Position numbers and translations under genes: made by a program. Shown in pieces: positions 1 to 9,423 of a stretch of DNA of 64,000 bases. Origin of the DNA: Rhizorhabdus sp049889055 (GTDB taxonomy: Bacteria > Pseudomonadota > Alphaproteobacteria > Sphingomonadales > Sphingomonadaceae). The notes under the pieces were generated by a model, which saw only the letters and a list, made by a program, of their open reading frames with translations, was not told the DNA's origin and did no database searches. Each line of letters starts with the position of its first letter. Within the stretch, counting starts at the first letter, position 1. The stretch covers positions 434,001 through 498,000 of the forward strand of contig NZ_JBLTWO010000002.1 of the NCBI RefSeq assembly GCF_049889055.1. The letters are read 5' to 3'.

Positions 1-158
1 GCGTGGTGCAACTCGTTGATCAGCTTCCACAACATGGTGGTGAAGCCATAGACCGCGCCGGCGGGCACCCCGTGGCGGTTGGTCAGCGGGGGCAGGCGAT
101 GATAGGCGCGGAAGATATAGCCCGAGCCGTCGACCAGATAGAGATGGTTGGATGACAT
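1..158 (-). CDS. polA: DNA polymerase I, N-terminal fragment (cut by window edge)
   Basis: Only the first 52 codons are in the window; the gene continues beyond base 1. The reading begins MSSNHLYLVDGSGYIFRAYH, which is the start of the 5'-3' exonuclease domain of DNA polymerase I, including the conserved LVDGS segment and the aromatic stretch that follows. The protein fills gaps and removes RNA primers during replication and repair. The ATG is at 156-158 with no clear Shine-Dalgarno sequence. It lies 57 bases downstream of the efflux operon on the same strand, so it may be read through from it or use its own promoter. The identification is firm from the N-terminus alone; the polymerase and proofreading domains cannot be checked here. 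Confidence 0.88.
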   Translation of the reverse strand, partial: MSSNHLYLVDGSGYIFRAYHRLPPLTNRHGVPAGAVYGFTTMLWKLINELHH

Positions 159-215
159 GGAGCGGGGGGATAGCAGGGCTTTGGCTGCCGCGAAACCGCG
201 ATCCGCTTCCCGGGG

Positions 216-1601
216 TTAGCGTTCGCCGAGCGCTTCGGGCGATCCGGTCCACCCGCCGCCCAGAGCCTGATAGAGCTGGATGCGCGCCGCAATCGCATCG
301 GCGTGGACCTGGGTCAGGTTGAGTTCGGCGGCGAGCAACTGCCGTTGGGCGTCGAGCTGTTCGAGATAGGGCGAATAGCCCTCGCGATAGCGGTTCGTGG
401 CGAGCTTCACGCCGCCGGCGAGCGCATCGCGCTGGCCGGTCGCCAGCGCCTGCTGTTCATCGAGACGCTGGACCGCCGCCAAGGCATCCTCGACCTCGCG
501 AAAGGCCGTCAGCACCGTCTTGCGATAGCCGAAGGCGGCCTGATCGCGTCGAGCGGCGGCGGCCTCGCTCTGCGCCGCCAGCCGTCCGCCCTGAAAGATC
601 GGCGCAAGGATGCTGCCGCCGATGCTCCAGATGGCGATCGGATCGGACAACAGGCTGGAAATCGCCGCCCCGCCGCTGGCGGCCAGCCGGACCTGGGGGA
701 GGAACTGCTTGCGCGCTGCCGACAGCGAGCGGTCGCTCGCGGCCAGCTGATATTCGGCCTGCGCGATGTCGGGGCGCCTTCGCAGCAGTTCGGAGGGAAG
801 ACCCGCGCCGATCGTCGGTTCCGCAAGGGCTTCGAGCCCAGCACCGCGGCTGATGGCCTGCGGAAGACGTCCGGTCAGCAGGCTGAGGGCGTTTTCGGCG
901 CGCGTGATGGCGAGCTTGACCTGCGGGATGATCGCGGCGGTGGCATCATATTCGGCCTGCGCCTGCTGCAGTTCGAGGCGCGGCGAATAGCCATTGCCGA
1001 CCCGCGAGCGCGCGATGTGCAGCGATTCCGCGCGGGCCGCCAGCGTGCGTTCGGCGATCTTCAGGCGGGCGTCGAGCCCCAGCAAGGTCACATAAGTGGA
1101 TGCCGTCGTCGCGGCGACCGTCAGCCGTACCGCGTCCCTCGCGGCAGCGCTCGCGAGATAGTTATCGCGCGCCGCCCCGCGCTGATCCGCGAGGCGCCCG
1201 AAGAGATCGAGTTCATAGCCGATCTGGACCTGCGGCTGCGCCGCATTCTGCACTTCGGGTGTGCCGAAGGCGCTGACGCTGCGCGATCGTCCGCCGGTCA
1301 CGGACGCATCGATCGTCGGCAGCAATGTGGCATTGATGCCGCGCAGCGCGGCGCGCGCCTCGCGCACCCTGCCGGCGGCGATGCCGATGTCGGGATTGGC
1401 AGCACGCGCCGCCTCGACCAGCCGGCTCAGTTCCGGGTCGCCGAAGCGCCCCCACCAGGCAGGATCGCCGGGCGCACCCGCTTCGCTTGCGGTGCGCCAG
1501 TCGGACGGCAGAGCGAGCGGCGCGATCGCTACGGGCTGGGCATCACGGCCAGCACAGGCAGTGAGCAGGGCCGGCAACAGGAGAGCGGCAAGACGCTTCA
1601 T
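216..1601 (-). CDS. Outer-membrane efflux channel, NodT/OprM (TolC) family
   Basis: This is a 461-residue outer-membrane factor that forms the exit duct of a tripartite efflux pump. The start MKRLAALLLPALLTACAG is a lipoprotein signal with lipobox LTAC, as in OprM/NodT members that are acylated at Cys16. Two internal repeats of the OEP family are visible: ANPDIGIAAGRVREARAAL in the first half and RRRPDIAQAEYQLAASD in the second, the latter being the family's most conserved segment. Its ATG overlaps the stop of the adaptor gene by 4 bases (ATGA), so the two are translationally coupled. Together with the adaptor and the MFS pump it makes a complete EmrAB-TolC-like system. The substrate cannot be read from the sequence. 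Confidence 0.93.
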   Translation of the reverse strand: MKRLAALLLPALLTACAGRDAQPVAIAPLALPSDWRTASEAGAPGDPAWWGRFGDPELSRLVEAARAANPDIGIAAGRVREARAALRGINATLLPTIDASVTGGRSRSVSAFGTPEVQNAAQPQVQIGYELDLFGRLADQRGAARDNYLASAAARDAVRLTVAATTASTYVTLLGLDARLKIAERTLAARAESLHIARSRVGNGYSPRLELQQAQAEYDATAAIIPQVKLAITRAENALSLLTGRLPQAISRGAGLEALAEPTIGAGLPSELLRRRPDIAQAEYQLAASDRSLSAARKQFLPQVRLAASGGAAISSLLSDPIAIWSIGGSILAPIFQGGRLAAQSEAAAARRDQAAFGYRKTVLTAFREVEDALAAVQRLDEQQALATGQRDALAGGVKLATNRYREGYSPYLEQLDAQRQLLAAELNLTQVHADAIAARIQLYQALGGGWTGSPEALGER

Positions 1602-2698
1602 TGTACGCCCCGCGTATCGACCTTGGCCTCCACAGACATGCCCGGCCGCAGCCGGACCGCGAGCGCCTGGCCGGGATCGACCCTGATGCGCACGGCGATG
1701 CGCTGCGCCACCTTGACGAAATTGCCGGTCGCATTGTCGGGCTTGAGGACGGCGAATTCCGATCCGGCGGCGGGTGCCAGATTCTCGACCCGACCGCGCA
1801 ATTCCGCGCCGCCCAGGGCATCGACCTTGAACGTCGCTGGCTGACCGACCCGCATGCGGCGGGTCTGCGTTTCCTTGTAGTTCGCCACGACCCACACGTC
1901 GCGCGGGACGAGGAACAGCAATTGCGTGCCCGCCGTCACGAAGGCGCCATTGCGAACGCCGATTTCGGACAGTTGCCCGTCGACGGGCGCACGAATGACG
2001 GTGTTCTCCAGGTCGATCCGGGCGAGCCGCAACTGCGCCTCGGCGCCCTCGACGGCTGCACGCAGGCCCGAGCGGCCCACCTGCACCGTGCGCACGTCCT
2101 GCGTGCCGATGGCGCGGGCGGCCTGTGCCTGGCGGACATTCGCCTCCGCTGCGCGGAGGACCGCACGCGCCTGATCCCGCTCCCGCTCCGAAATTGAACC
2201 GTCCGCCACCAGCGCGTCGGCGCGGTGCATGTCGGCCTGCGCACGCGCCAGCTGCGCCTGGGCATTGGCGATGCCGGCGTCCTGGCTCTGTGTGGCAGCT
2301 TCCTTCGCCCGCTCTGTCTGGGCGGAATTGGCGAGCGACGCCAGCTGCGCGGCGAGGTTCGCCTCGGCCTGCGCGACCTTGGCGCGGTAGATCCGGTCGT
2401 CGATCGTGACGAGGATCTGGCCAGCCTTGACCTGCGCGAAGTCCTGAACTGCGACGCTGGTGACGTAGCCGCTGACCTGCGGGCTGATGATCGTCACCTG
2501 GCCGCGCACATAGGCGTTGTCCGTCCGTTCGAAGCGGCCCGCGAAAGGCGGCAATTGCCATGCATAGAGAATGGCGAGCACGGCGACGATGGCGATGGCC
2601 GCGATAGCGAGGATGACCGGGCGCCCGCGCTCCGGGGGAAGCCAGCCCGATGGCGTCGCGCCCGTCGCGGCAGGGGCTGGGGATGTCTGGTCATTCAT
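1598..2698 (-). CDS. HlyD/EmrA-family periplasmic adaptor of the efflux pump
   Basis: The 366-residue membrane-fusion protein joins the inner-membrane pump to the outer-membrane channel. It has a short cytoplasmic N-terminus, one membrane span near residues 28-46 (VILAIAAIAIVAVLAILYAW), the biotinyl-lipoyl half-motifs (YVRGQVTIISPQVSGYVT and RAPVDGQLSEIGVRNG), a long helical hairpin between them rich in Ala and Gln, and a beta-barrel region after. I chose the ATG at 2698, which sits inside the end of the pump gene (8-base overlap, AATGAATGA), over a longer frame that would begin inside that gene with no adaptor-like sequence. Order pump-adaptor-channel on one strand is the usual emrB-emrA-tolC arrangement. 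Confidence 0.93.
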   Translation of the reverse strand: MNDQTSPAPAATGATPSGWLPPERGRPVILAIAAIAIVAVLAILYAWQLPPFAGRFERTDNAYVRGQVTIISPQVSGYVTSVAVQDFAQVKAGQILVTIDDRIYRAKVAQAEANLAAQLASLANSAQTERAKEAATQSQDAGIANAQAQLARAQADMHRADALVADGSISERERDQARAVLRAAEANVRQAQAARAIGTQDVRTVQVGRSGLRAAVEGAEAQLRLARIDLENTVIRAPVDGQLSEIGVRNGAFVTAGTQLLFLVPRDVWVVANYKETQTRRMRVGQPATFKVDALGGAELRGRVENLAPAAGSEFAVLKPDNATGNFVKVAQRIAVRIRVDPGQALAVRLRPGMSVEAKVDTRGVQ

Positions 2699-4358
2699 TG
2701 GGGGCGTTCCCGGCCGCAGCGCGGCGTTGCAGTTCGATGAGAGGGGAAGGTTCCCCACGGCGCTTGATCCCGAGGCGGATCAGATAGCTCCAGACGACTG
2801 CTCCGGCGGCCAATATGCCGACGAGGAGGAAGACGTCGTTGAAGGCGAGGATATTGGCTTCGCGGCTGACCGCCCGGGCGAGCAAGGCGGCGCCCTCGGC
2901 CGAGCGCAGAGCCGGATCCACGACGACGCCCGATACGGCAGCGCCGCCCGCCTTGATGCGGGCGACGACCTGCGGATCGCTCGCCACCAGCGCCTGGACC
3001 AGCTCGTGCGAATGATATTTTTCGCGGACAACCTGGAAGGTGCCGAGAAGCGCGGATCCGACCAGCCCGCCCATGCTCTGGCTGATGCTGAACAACACGA
3101 TGAAGCTGATGAAGTTGCGGGTCCCCGCCAGCAACGTGCGCGCGATGCCGATCACCATCGCCTGCGCCATGAACAGCAGCGAAGCGAAGCCGATCAGCGC
3201 CTGGCTGAGGTAGAAGCTCGACGGGCGCGTGAGGTTGGTCGCGTCGCTGTCCATCAGCGCACCGACCATGATTAGGATGACCGCGATGGTGATCGGTCGC
3301 GAGATATTGTCGGGCCGGATCGTCAGCACGGCGGTGACCATTCCGGCGATCGAGGCTATGACGATGATCAGGTTGAGGGTCACCATCTGGTCGTTGATCA
3401 TGCCGAGGGCGTTGAGCAGCCCTACCGACCCGAAGGCCTGTTCGGACAGCAATATGCGTACCGAGGCGGCAACGGCCATCAGGCGCATGATTTCCCGCGT
3501 CCCAAGCCAGCGTGTGTTGATCAGCGGATTGGCGCGGCGATGCTCGACGATCAGCGCGGCCGCGATCAGGGCCATGCTGGCGGCCAGTGCGCCTCCGATC
3601 CAGGGCCGTTCCAGCCACCACTGGACCCGCCCCTGGCTGAGCACCGCGATCAGCAGCCACAGACCCGGCGCGAGCAGAAAGAAGGTCAGGAAGTCGAGCT
3701 TCTCGAACGCCTTGACCCGTTCGCTGGGGGGCAGGGGAAGCGCCAGCACGGCGGCAAGGGTTGCCAGCGCAAGCCCAAGCTCGAACCAGTAGAGCATATG
3801 CCAGTCGCCGGCCGTGAGCAGACCGGGCGAGAGCATACGGGCCAAAGGCGTCGCCAGCTGGGGAATGCTTATTCCCAGCATGATCCCGGCGAGCCGCTTC
3901 GGCGCGGGCATCGCCTGGCTCAGATAGAGGACGGTAAGCGTCGACAGGCCGCTGGCCGCGATCCCGCTCGCCGCACGCACCGCGACCGAGGTCCAGAAGT
4001 CGTGGACGAACAGATGCGCGAAGGTGGTCAGCGCATAGGCCGCGAGCATGTAGCGGATGAAGGGCTGGATGCCGAATTGCTGGCGATATTTGACGAGCAG
4101 CAGATTGCCGGTGACGTTGGTCATGAAATAGGCGGCGGTCAGCCAGGCAGCCTCGTCGCTGTTCAGCCCCAGCGTGCCCTGCGCGAAATTGAGATTGACG
4201 GTGACGAGGGCATTGCCCAGGCCGCCCGTGATGCCGACGAGGCAACCGATCAGGAAATAGAGCCGCCGGCGCGCGGTCGGGTGATCCGGATTGGCGGGCG
4301 AGCCCGGCAAGGTCGGACGTTCGTGCGGCTTGAAGATATAGGCTGGTGTGTCCGCCAT
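2691..4358 (-). CDS. MFS drug efflux pump, DHA2 (EmrB/QacA) type
   Basis: The 555-residue, roughly 14-span major facilitator protein is the inner-membrane pump that uses proton entry to expel substrates. Membrane segments are spread along the whole length. The N-terminal part includes DEAAWLTAAYFMTNVTGNL, which resembles the conserved W-x-x-T-A-Y-x-L region of EmrB proteins. Length and span number fit the 14-TM DHA2 family rather than 12-TM carriers. The adaptor and outer-membrane channel genes follow with 8- and 4-base overlaps, forming one operon. A periplasmic loop near residues 430-490 carries many charged residues. I infer multidrug or organic-acid export; no specific substrate is suggested by neighbours. 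Confidence 0.92.
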   Translation of the reverse strand: MADTPAYIFKPHERPTLPGSPANPDHPTARRRLYFLIGCLVGITGGLGNALVTVNLNFAQGTLGLNSDEAAWLTAAYFMTNVTGNLLLVKYRQQFGIQPFIRYMLAAYALTTFAHLFVHDFWTSVAVRAASGIAASGLSTLTVLYLSQAMPAPKRLAGIMLGISIPQLATPLARMLSPGLLTAGDWHMLYWFELGLALATLAAVLALPLPPSERVKAFEKLDFLTFFLLAPGLWLLIAVLSQGRVQWWLERPWIGGALAASMALIAAALIVEHRRANPLINTRWLGTREIMRLMAVAASVRILLSEQAFGSVGLLNALGMINDQMVTLNLIIVIASIAGMVTAVLTIRPDNISRPITIAVILIMVGALMDSDATNLTRPSSFYLSQALIGFASLLFMAQAMVIGIARTLLAGTRNFISFIVLFSISQSMGGLVGSALLGTFQVVREKYHSHELVQALVASDPQVVARIKAGGAAVSGVVVDPALRSAEGAALLARAVSREANILAFNDVFLLVGILAAGAVVWSYLIRLGIKRRGEPSPLIELQRRAAAGNAPNE

Positions 4359-4413
4359 CCGATGTTCCAGTTTGAGCGCCTTCAGAACCGGCGAAACTGG
4401 TTTCGGTTCCGTT

Positions 4414-6195
4414 TCAGATCTCGTCGGTCTTCACGTCGCGCAGTCGCCTGGTCGAAATCCGCGGTTCGTGGCTGAGTTGCCCCATCTCCATGATCTTCGC
4501 CCGCAGTTCGGCACGCTTCTCGTGGATCGAAGCGATGACCGGGCCCATCGCGATGCCGAGGTCGACCAGCACGGCCTCGGACAGTTGGAGCGAGGATTCG
4601 AGAGTCTCGGGGACCGCATCGGTGGCGCCCGCGCGGTAGAGTTCGGCCGCGTGGTTCGGATCGCGGGCGCGGGCGACGATCGTCAGATCGGGGTGCAGCC
4701 GCCGAACCTGCCGCGTGAGCCGGACGACCTGGACGGGATCGTCCATCGTCAGGATCAGCGCCGTGGCGTTGGACAGGTCCAGATGCTCGACCATGCCGGG
4801 GCGGGCGATATCGCCGAACATGACCGAATAGCCGCGCTTGCGCGCGTGATGGACGGTGTCGATGTCGGCGTCGATCGCCAAATAGGGCTTTGAATGGGTG
4901 CTGAGCATCTGGGCGACAAGCCGCCCGACGCGACCGAAGCCCGCGATGATGGCGCGGCCGGAATGTTCCTCCGACGGGACCTCTACATCCTGGTCGCGCT
5001 CGTCGACCCGGCGGGCCAGGTCGTGGCCGACGCGTGCGAGAATGGGCGTGATCGTCAGGCCGATCGCCGTCACCATCTGCCAGAAGGCGGCGGTGTCGGC
5101 TGCGATCAGCCGGGCCTGTGCGGCGGTCGCCAGCACGATCAGCGTGGTTTCGGAGGGCGAGGACATCAGCAGCCCCGTCTCCGCCGCCACCGCCCGCTTG
5201 GCGCCCCAGAAGCGAAGCAGGCCCGCGGTGATCAAAGCCTTGACAAGCACCACCGCAATCACTGCGACGGCGAGCTTGTCCCAGTTTTCGAGGATCATTA
5301 CGGGGTCGAGCGACATGCCGACGGTGATCAGGAACACGCCTAGCGCCAGACCCTTGAATGGTGCGGTGACCAGTTCGACTTCGGCATGATAGTCGGTTTC
5401 CGCGATCAGCAGGCCGGCGATCAGCGCGCCGACGATCGGCGACAGGCCGACGGCGGTGGTCGCGATGCTCGACAGGATGACGACCAGCAGGCTGGCGGAC
5501 AGGAACAGCTCCGGATTCTTGGCGCGCGCGGCCTGAGCGAACAGCCGCGGCAGCAGGAGCCGCCCGCCGATCAGCATCGCGGCGACCACGGCAATGCCGA
5601 GCATCACCGTCCTGATCAGCCCGTTCCATCCGTCTGCGTCGCCATAGGGCGCCATGACGCCGAGGGCGAATACGATCGGAACCAGTGCGAGATCCTCGAG
5701 CAGGAGAATCCCGAACGCGCGCTGGCCGATCGCGCCGGTCGTTCCCACCATGGGCAGGACGAGTGCCGTGGACGACAAGGCAAGCGCCAGGCCAAGCCCC
5801 AGCGACCCGGCGGCGCTCTGCCCGGCGATCCAAAGCGAGAATCCCAGAATCACTGCAGCGAGGACCAGTTTGGACGTGCCCAGGCCGAAGACGGTCCGAC
5901 GTAAGCCCCACAGTCTGCGGAAGCTGAGCTCCAGGCCGATCGAGAAGAGCAGCAGGACGATCCCGAACTCGGCAAAGGGCTCGATCGACCGGGGGTTGGT
6001 GATCGTCACATGGTAGAGCCAGGGGAAGCGGTCGGTCAGCGTTCCCAAGCCATGCGGACCGGCCAGCATGCCGACCAGGATGAAACCGATGACCGGCGTG
6101 ATCCGGAAACGGGCGAACAAGGGGATGACGATCCCGGCGGTTCCGAGGATGACCAGCGAATCACTGAAGGCTTCGGAATGGATCGGTAGCGCCAT
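4414..6195 (-). CDS. CPA2-family cation:proton antiporter with TrkA-N domain (YbaL/KefB-like)
   Basis: The 593-residue protein has a Na+/H+ exchanger membrane domain of about 12 spans (residues 10-390) and a cytosolic Rossmann domain. The latter starts at RAIIAGFGRVGRLVAQML, whose GxGxxG and the acidic AIDAD further on indicate nucleotide binding typical of RCK/TrkA-N. Such proteins exchange K+ or Na+ for protons and are gated by nucleotides or thiols. The membrane part keeps the family segments FAEFGIVLLLFSIGLELS and LLLEDLALVP. I took the ATG at 6195 because upstream codons lack hydrophobic or conserved content; a GTG nine codons further up is possible. The gene stands alone, 55 bases from the efflux operon on the same strand. 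Confidence 0.92.
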   Translation of the reverse strand: MALPIHSEAFSDSLVILGTAGIVIPLFARFRITPVIGFILVGMLAGPHGLGTLTDRFPWLYHVTITNPRSIEPFAEFGIVLLLFSIGLELSFRRLWGLRRTVFGLGTSKLVLAAVILGFSLWIAGQSAAGSLGLGLALALSSTALVLPMVGTTGAIGQRAFGILLLEDLALVPIVFALGVMAPYGDADGWNGLIRTVMLGIAVVAAMLIGGRLLLPRLFAQAARAKNPELFLSASLLVVILSSIATTAVGLSPIVGALIAGLLIAETDYHAEVELVTAPFKGLALGVFLITVGMSLDPVMILENWDKLAVAVIAVVLVKALITAGLLRFWGAKRAVAAETGLLMSSPSETTLIVLATAAQARLIAADTAAFWQMVTAIGLTITPILARVGHDLARRVDERDQDVEVPSEEHSGRAIIAGFGRVGRLVAQMLSTHSKPYLAIDADIDTVHHARKRGYSVMFGDIARPGMVEHLDLSNATALILTMDDPVQVVRLTRQVRRLHPDLTIVARARDPNHAAELYRAGATDAVPETLESSLQLSEAVLVDLGIAMGPVIASIHEKRAELRAKIMEMGQLSHEPRISTRRLRDVKTDEI

Positions 6196-6408
6196 GCCCC
6201 GATCATTACGGATCACCCCCGGATTGACCACCCTAGGGCATAAAATGCTTTTGCATCCCGACTGTTGATCCCAACCAGTTGAGACGTCGCAACAGGAGCA
6301 AAAGGCCAGGCGCGCGGGTGCATCATGCGAAGCTCGGTGCCCACCAAGCCTTCGTCGCGGAATGCGAGATGGCGATGGCAATGAGGCGCCGGAGAGTGAA
6401 GCGCTGAC

Positions 6409-6443
6409 AGAAAAGGGGCGCCGTCCCGATGGAACGACGCCCC
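6409..6443 (-). terminator. Rho-independent terminator of icd
   Basis: Read on the minus strand, the arms GGGGCGTCGT and ACGGCGCCCC (one mismatch in ten) enclose a nine-base loop and are followed at once by TTTTCT. It lies 27 bases past the icd stop codon. Confidence 0.85.
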
Positions 6444-6469
6444 GATCATCTTGTAACGTCAGGCAGGGA

Positions 6470-7690
6470 TCAGGCCCAGTTGGCCATCTCCGCTTCCAGA
6501 TTGACGCGGATCTGTTCGAAGAACTGCTCCGTGGTCATCCAGGGCTGGTCCGGGCCGATCAGGATAGCGAGATCCTTGGTCATGCCGCCCTTCTCGACGG
6601 TTTCGATGCAGACCCGCTCGAGTGTCTCGGCGAACTTGACGACGTCCGGCGTCTCGTCGAACTTGCCGCGGAACTGCAGGCCCTGCGTCCAGGCGAAGAT
6701 CGAGGCGATCGGGTTGGTCGAGGTCTGCTTGCCCTGCTGGTGCATGCGATAGTGGCGGGTGACGGTGCCGTGCGCCGCTTCGGCCTCGATCGTCTTGCCG
6801 TCGGGCGACATCAGCACCGAGGTCATCAGGCCGAGCGAGCCGAAGCCCTGCGCAACGGTGTCCGACTGGACGTCGCCGTCATAATTCTTGCAGGCCCAGA
6901 CGAACTTGCCGCTCCACTTGAGCGCCGAGGCGACCATGTCGTCGATCAGGCGGTGCTCGTAGACGATGCCCGCTTCCTTGAAGGCGGCGGCGAATTCCGC
7001 GTCGAACACGTCCTGGAACAGATCCTTGAAGCGGCCGTCATAGGCCTTCAGGATGGTGTTCTTGGTCGACAGATAGAGCGGCCACTTGCGGTCGAGCGCA
7101 TAGTTCATGCTCGCGCGGGCGAAATCGCGGATCGAGTCGTCCAGATTGTACATACCCATCGCAACGCCGGCCGACGGATAGTTGAAGACCTCATGTTCGA
7201 TGGTCTCGCCATTCTCGCCTTCCCAGACCATGCGGAGCTTGCCGGGGCCAGGGACAAGAAAATCGGTTGCACGATACTGGTCGCCGAAGGCGTGGCGGCC
7301 GACGACGATCGGGTCGGTCCAGCCGGGAACGAGCCGGGGCACGTTCTTGATCACGATCGGCTCGCGGAAGACGACGCCGCCGAGAATGTTGCGGATCGTG
7401 CCGTTGGGCGACTTCCACATTTTCTTGAGCTTGAACTCTTCGACGCGGGCCTCGTCCGGCGTGATCGTGGCGCACTTAACGCCGACGCCATATTGCTGGA
7501 TCGCCTTGGCGCTGTCGATCGTGATCTGGTCGTTGGTCTCGTCACGCTTCTCGACCGAGAGATCGAAATATTTGAGGTCGATGTCGAGATAGGGGAGGAT
7601 CAGGCGTTCGCGAATCCACTGCCAGATAATCCGCGTCATCTCGTCGCCGTCGAGTTCGACGACCGGGGTTTTCACCTTGATCTTCGCCAT
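6470..7690 (-). CDS. icd: NADP-dependent isocitrate dehydrogenase
   Basis: The 406-residue cytosolic enzyme oxidises isocitrate to 2-oxoglutarate with NADP+ in the TCA cycle. The sequence is of the eukaryote-like homodimeric type common in alphaproteobacteria: it starts MAKIKVKTPVVELDGDEMTR, has the substrate-binding stretch KSPNGTIRNILGG with its Ser and Asn, and the metal-binding region IDDMVASALKWSGKFVWACK with the aspartates of the active site. The AAHGTVTRHYRMHQQGKQT segment near the C-terminus is the NADP-binding loop. Length matches the family. It is monocistronic: a strong terminator follows and psd diverges on the other side. Confidence 0.97.
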   Translation of the reverse strand: MAKIKVKTPVVELDGDEMTRIIWQWIRERLILPYLDIDLKYFDLSVEKRDETNDQITIDSAKAIQQYGVGVKCATITPDEARVEEFKLKKMWKSPNGTIRNILGGVVFREPIVIKNVPRLVPGWTDPIVVGRHAFGDQYRATDFLVPGPGKLRMVWEGENGETIEHEVFNYPSAGVAMGMYNLDDSIRDFARASMNYALDRKWPLYLSTKNTILKAYDGRFKDLFQDVFDAEFAAAFKEAGIVYEHRLIDDMVASALKWSGKFVWACKNYDGDVQSDTVAQGFGSLGLMTSVLMSPDGKTIEAEAAHGTVTRHYRMHQQGKQTSTNPIASIFAWTQGLQFRGKFDETPDVVKFAETLERVCIETVEKGGMTKDLAILIGPDQPWMTTEQFFEQIRVNLEAEMANWA

Positions 7691-7856
7691 GCTTCTTCAT
7701 CTCCGGGGAAGGATATTGCCGCGTGTCCCTATGCCGAGAAATCGGCAGGATCAACCGCTCGCGCGGCCTTTTCTCGGCATTGGCGACAAAGATTTCCGCG
7801 GATGATCGCCAGCGGCAATGATTGTCAGCCGGTATCGCTGTCCCTACAAGGTCGCG

Positions 7857-8591
7857 ATGACCTCGCTCGAAAAACCCGAAATCGGCACCACCTCCGTCAA
7901 GTGGCGCTGGCCCAGCATCCACCCCGAGGGACGCAAGTTCGTCCTCATCTCGGCGGTTATCTGCCTGATCTTCGCGCTCATGGCGTGGGAAACCCTCGCC
8001 TGGCCGATGGCCGGAATAACCGTCTGGGTTGCCGCCTTCTTTCGTGACCCCGTCCGCAGAACGCCGGTGGGCGAAGGTCTGGTGATTGCACCGGCCGACG
8101 GGCTGGTGACGATGATCACCACCGTCCCGCCGCCGCGTGAGCTGGCCGGAGAGGATGGACTCGGCGATGCGCCGATGACGCGCGTCTCGATCTTCATGTC
8201 GGTGTTCGACGTGCACATCAACCGCACGCCGATCGCCGGGACGATCAAGCGAATCGTCTATATCGCGGGCAGCTTCCTCAATGCCGATCTCGACAAGGCG
8301 AGCGAGGAAAATGAACGCCAGCATTTCCTGGTCGAGGGGCCGGACGGTACCCGGATCGGTTTCACCCAGATCGCCGGGCTGGTTGCGCGTCGCATCGTGC
8401 CGTTGACCAAGGTCGGCGAAACCGTGGGGCTGGGGCAGAGAATTGGCCTGATCCGCTTCGGCAGCCGCGTCGATGTCTATCTTCCGGCCGGAACGGGGCA
8501 TCGCGTGGCCTTGGGGCAGCGCACTATCGCCGGAGAGACCGTGATCGCGCGGCTCGGCGAAAGCGATCGGACGATCGGCGCCGCTCAGTGA
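7857..8591 (+). CDS. psd: Phosphatidylserine decarboxylase proenzyme
   Basis: The 244-residue membrane enzyme makes phosphatidylethanolamine from phosphatidylserine. It belongs to the short (archaeal/alphaproteobacterial) class. The segment LIRFGSRVDVYLP holds the Gly-Ser pair at which the proenzyme cleaves itself to create the pyruvoyl group. Two hydrophobic stretches near the N-terminus (VLISAVICLIFALMAWETLAW region) anchor it to the inner membrane. SIFMSVFDVHINRTP is the conserved core. I chose the ATG at 7857, which has AAGG eight bases upstream, over a start 13 codons earlier. pssA, the preceding enzyme of the pathway, follows 28 bases on, so the two form a PE synthesis operon. Confidence 0.95.
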   Translation: MTSLEKPEIGTTSVKWRWPSIHPEGRKFVLISAVICLIFALMAWETLAWPMAGITVWVAAFFRDPVRRTPVGEGLVIAPADGLVTMITTVPPPRELAGEDGLGDAPMTRVSIFMSVFDVHINRTPIAGTIKRIVYIAGSFLNADLDKASEENERQHFLVEGPDGTRIGFTQIAGLVARRIVPLTKVGETVGLGQRIGLIRFGSRVDVYLPAGTGHRVALGQRTIAGETVIARLGESDRTIGAAQ

Positions 8592-8619
8592 GCGGGCAGG
8601 GCGTCTGGGGGAACTGAGA

Positions 8620-9423
8620 ATGGCGATGCTCGGCAGACGCGAAAACATCCGGCGCGGGATTCCTGCGCGCGCCGTTGCGCCCAATGCGGTGACGGCGCTG
8701 GCACTGTGCTCCGGCCTCACCGGCGTCCGGTTCGCGATTGCGGGCGAATGGGAAAAGGCGCTGATCGCCATTCTCGTCGCCGGGATCCTCGACGGGCTCG
8801 ACGGACGCATTGCCCGGCTCCTGAAGGGTGAGAGCCGTTTCGGAGCGGAACTGGACTCGCTGTCCGACGTGATCGCCTTCGGGGTGTCCCCGGCGATCAT
8901 CATGTTTCTCTGGTCGCTGAACGCAATTCCTCGATTTGGCTGGGTGTTCGCCCTCGGCTATGCGGTCTGTGCAGCCCTCCGCCTCGCGCGTTTCAACGCA
9001 TCGATCGACAAGGCCGAGCATCCGCGCAAAGCGGCCGGCTTTTTGACCGGCGTGCCCGCGCCGCTCGGAGCCGGCATCATGCTCGTTCCCGTTGCGATGT
9101 GGCTGTGGAGCGACGTCGTCTGGTTTCGCGATCCCTATTTCATTTGCGCATGGGCGGCCCTGGTCGGCTTCCTCATGATCTCGGATGTAGCGACCTACAG
9201 CTGGTCGTCGCTTCTGATTTCGCGCGCCTGGCGTCTGCCCGCCTTGCTCGCGATCGCCATGCTGGGAGCAGCCCTGTTTACCGCGCCCTGGCATACGCTC
9301 AGCCTGATCATGCTCGGCTATCTCGCGACCGTCCCCTTCAGCGTCGCAGGCTATAGTCGGGTCAAGCGGCGACCCGAAGCGGTTGCTGAACAGGCGTCGT
9401 CCGGAACTGAACCTGACGCGTGA
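8620..9423 (+). CDS. pssA: CDP-diacylglycerol--serine O-phosphatidyltransferase
   Basis: The 267-residue integral membrane enzyme joins CDP-diacylglycerol and serine to give phosphatidylserine, the substrate of the adjacent psd product. The CDP-alcohol phosphatidyltransferase signature is complete: DGLDGRIAR, then eight residues, then G, three residues, D, three residues, D (FGAELDSLSD). About seven or eight membrane spans follow one another. It is cotranscribed with psd. Its CDP-diacylglycerol substrate is made by cdsA further right in the window. The last 62 bases overlap, in antisense, the 3' end of the small membrane-protein gene on the other strand. Confidence 0.95.
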   Translation: MAMLGRRENIRRGIPARAVAPNAVTALALCSGLTGVRFAIAGEWEKALIAILVAGILDGLDGRIARLLKGESRFGAELDSLSDVIAFGVSPAIIMFLWSLNAIPRFGWVFALGYAVCAALRLARFNASIDKAEHPRKAAGFLTGVPAPLGAGIMLVPVAMWLWSDVVWFRDPYFICAWAALVGFLMISDVATYSWSSLLISRAWRLPALLAIAMLGAALFTAPWHTLSLIMLGYLATVPFSVAGYSRVKRRPEAVAEQASSGTEPDA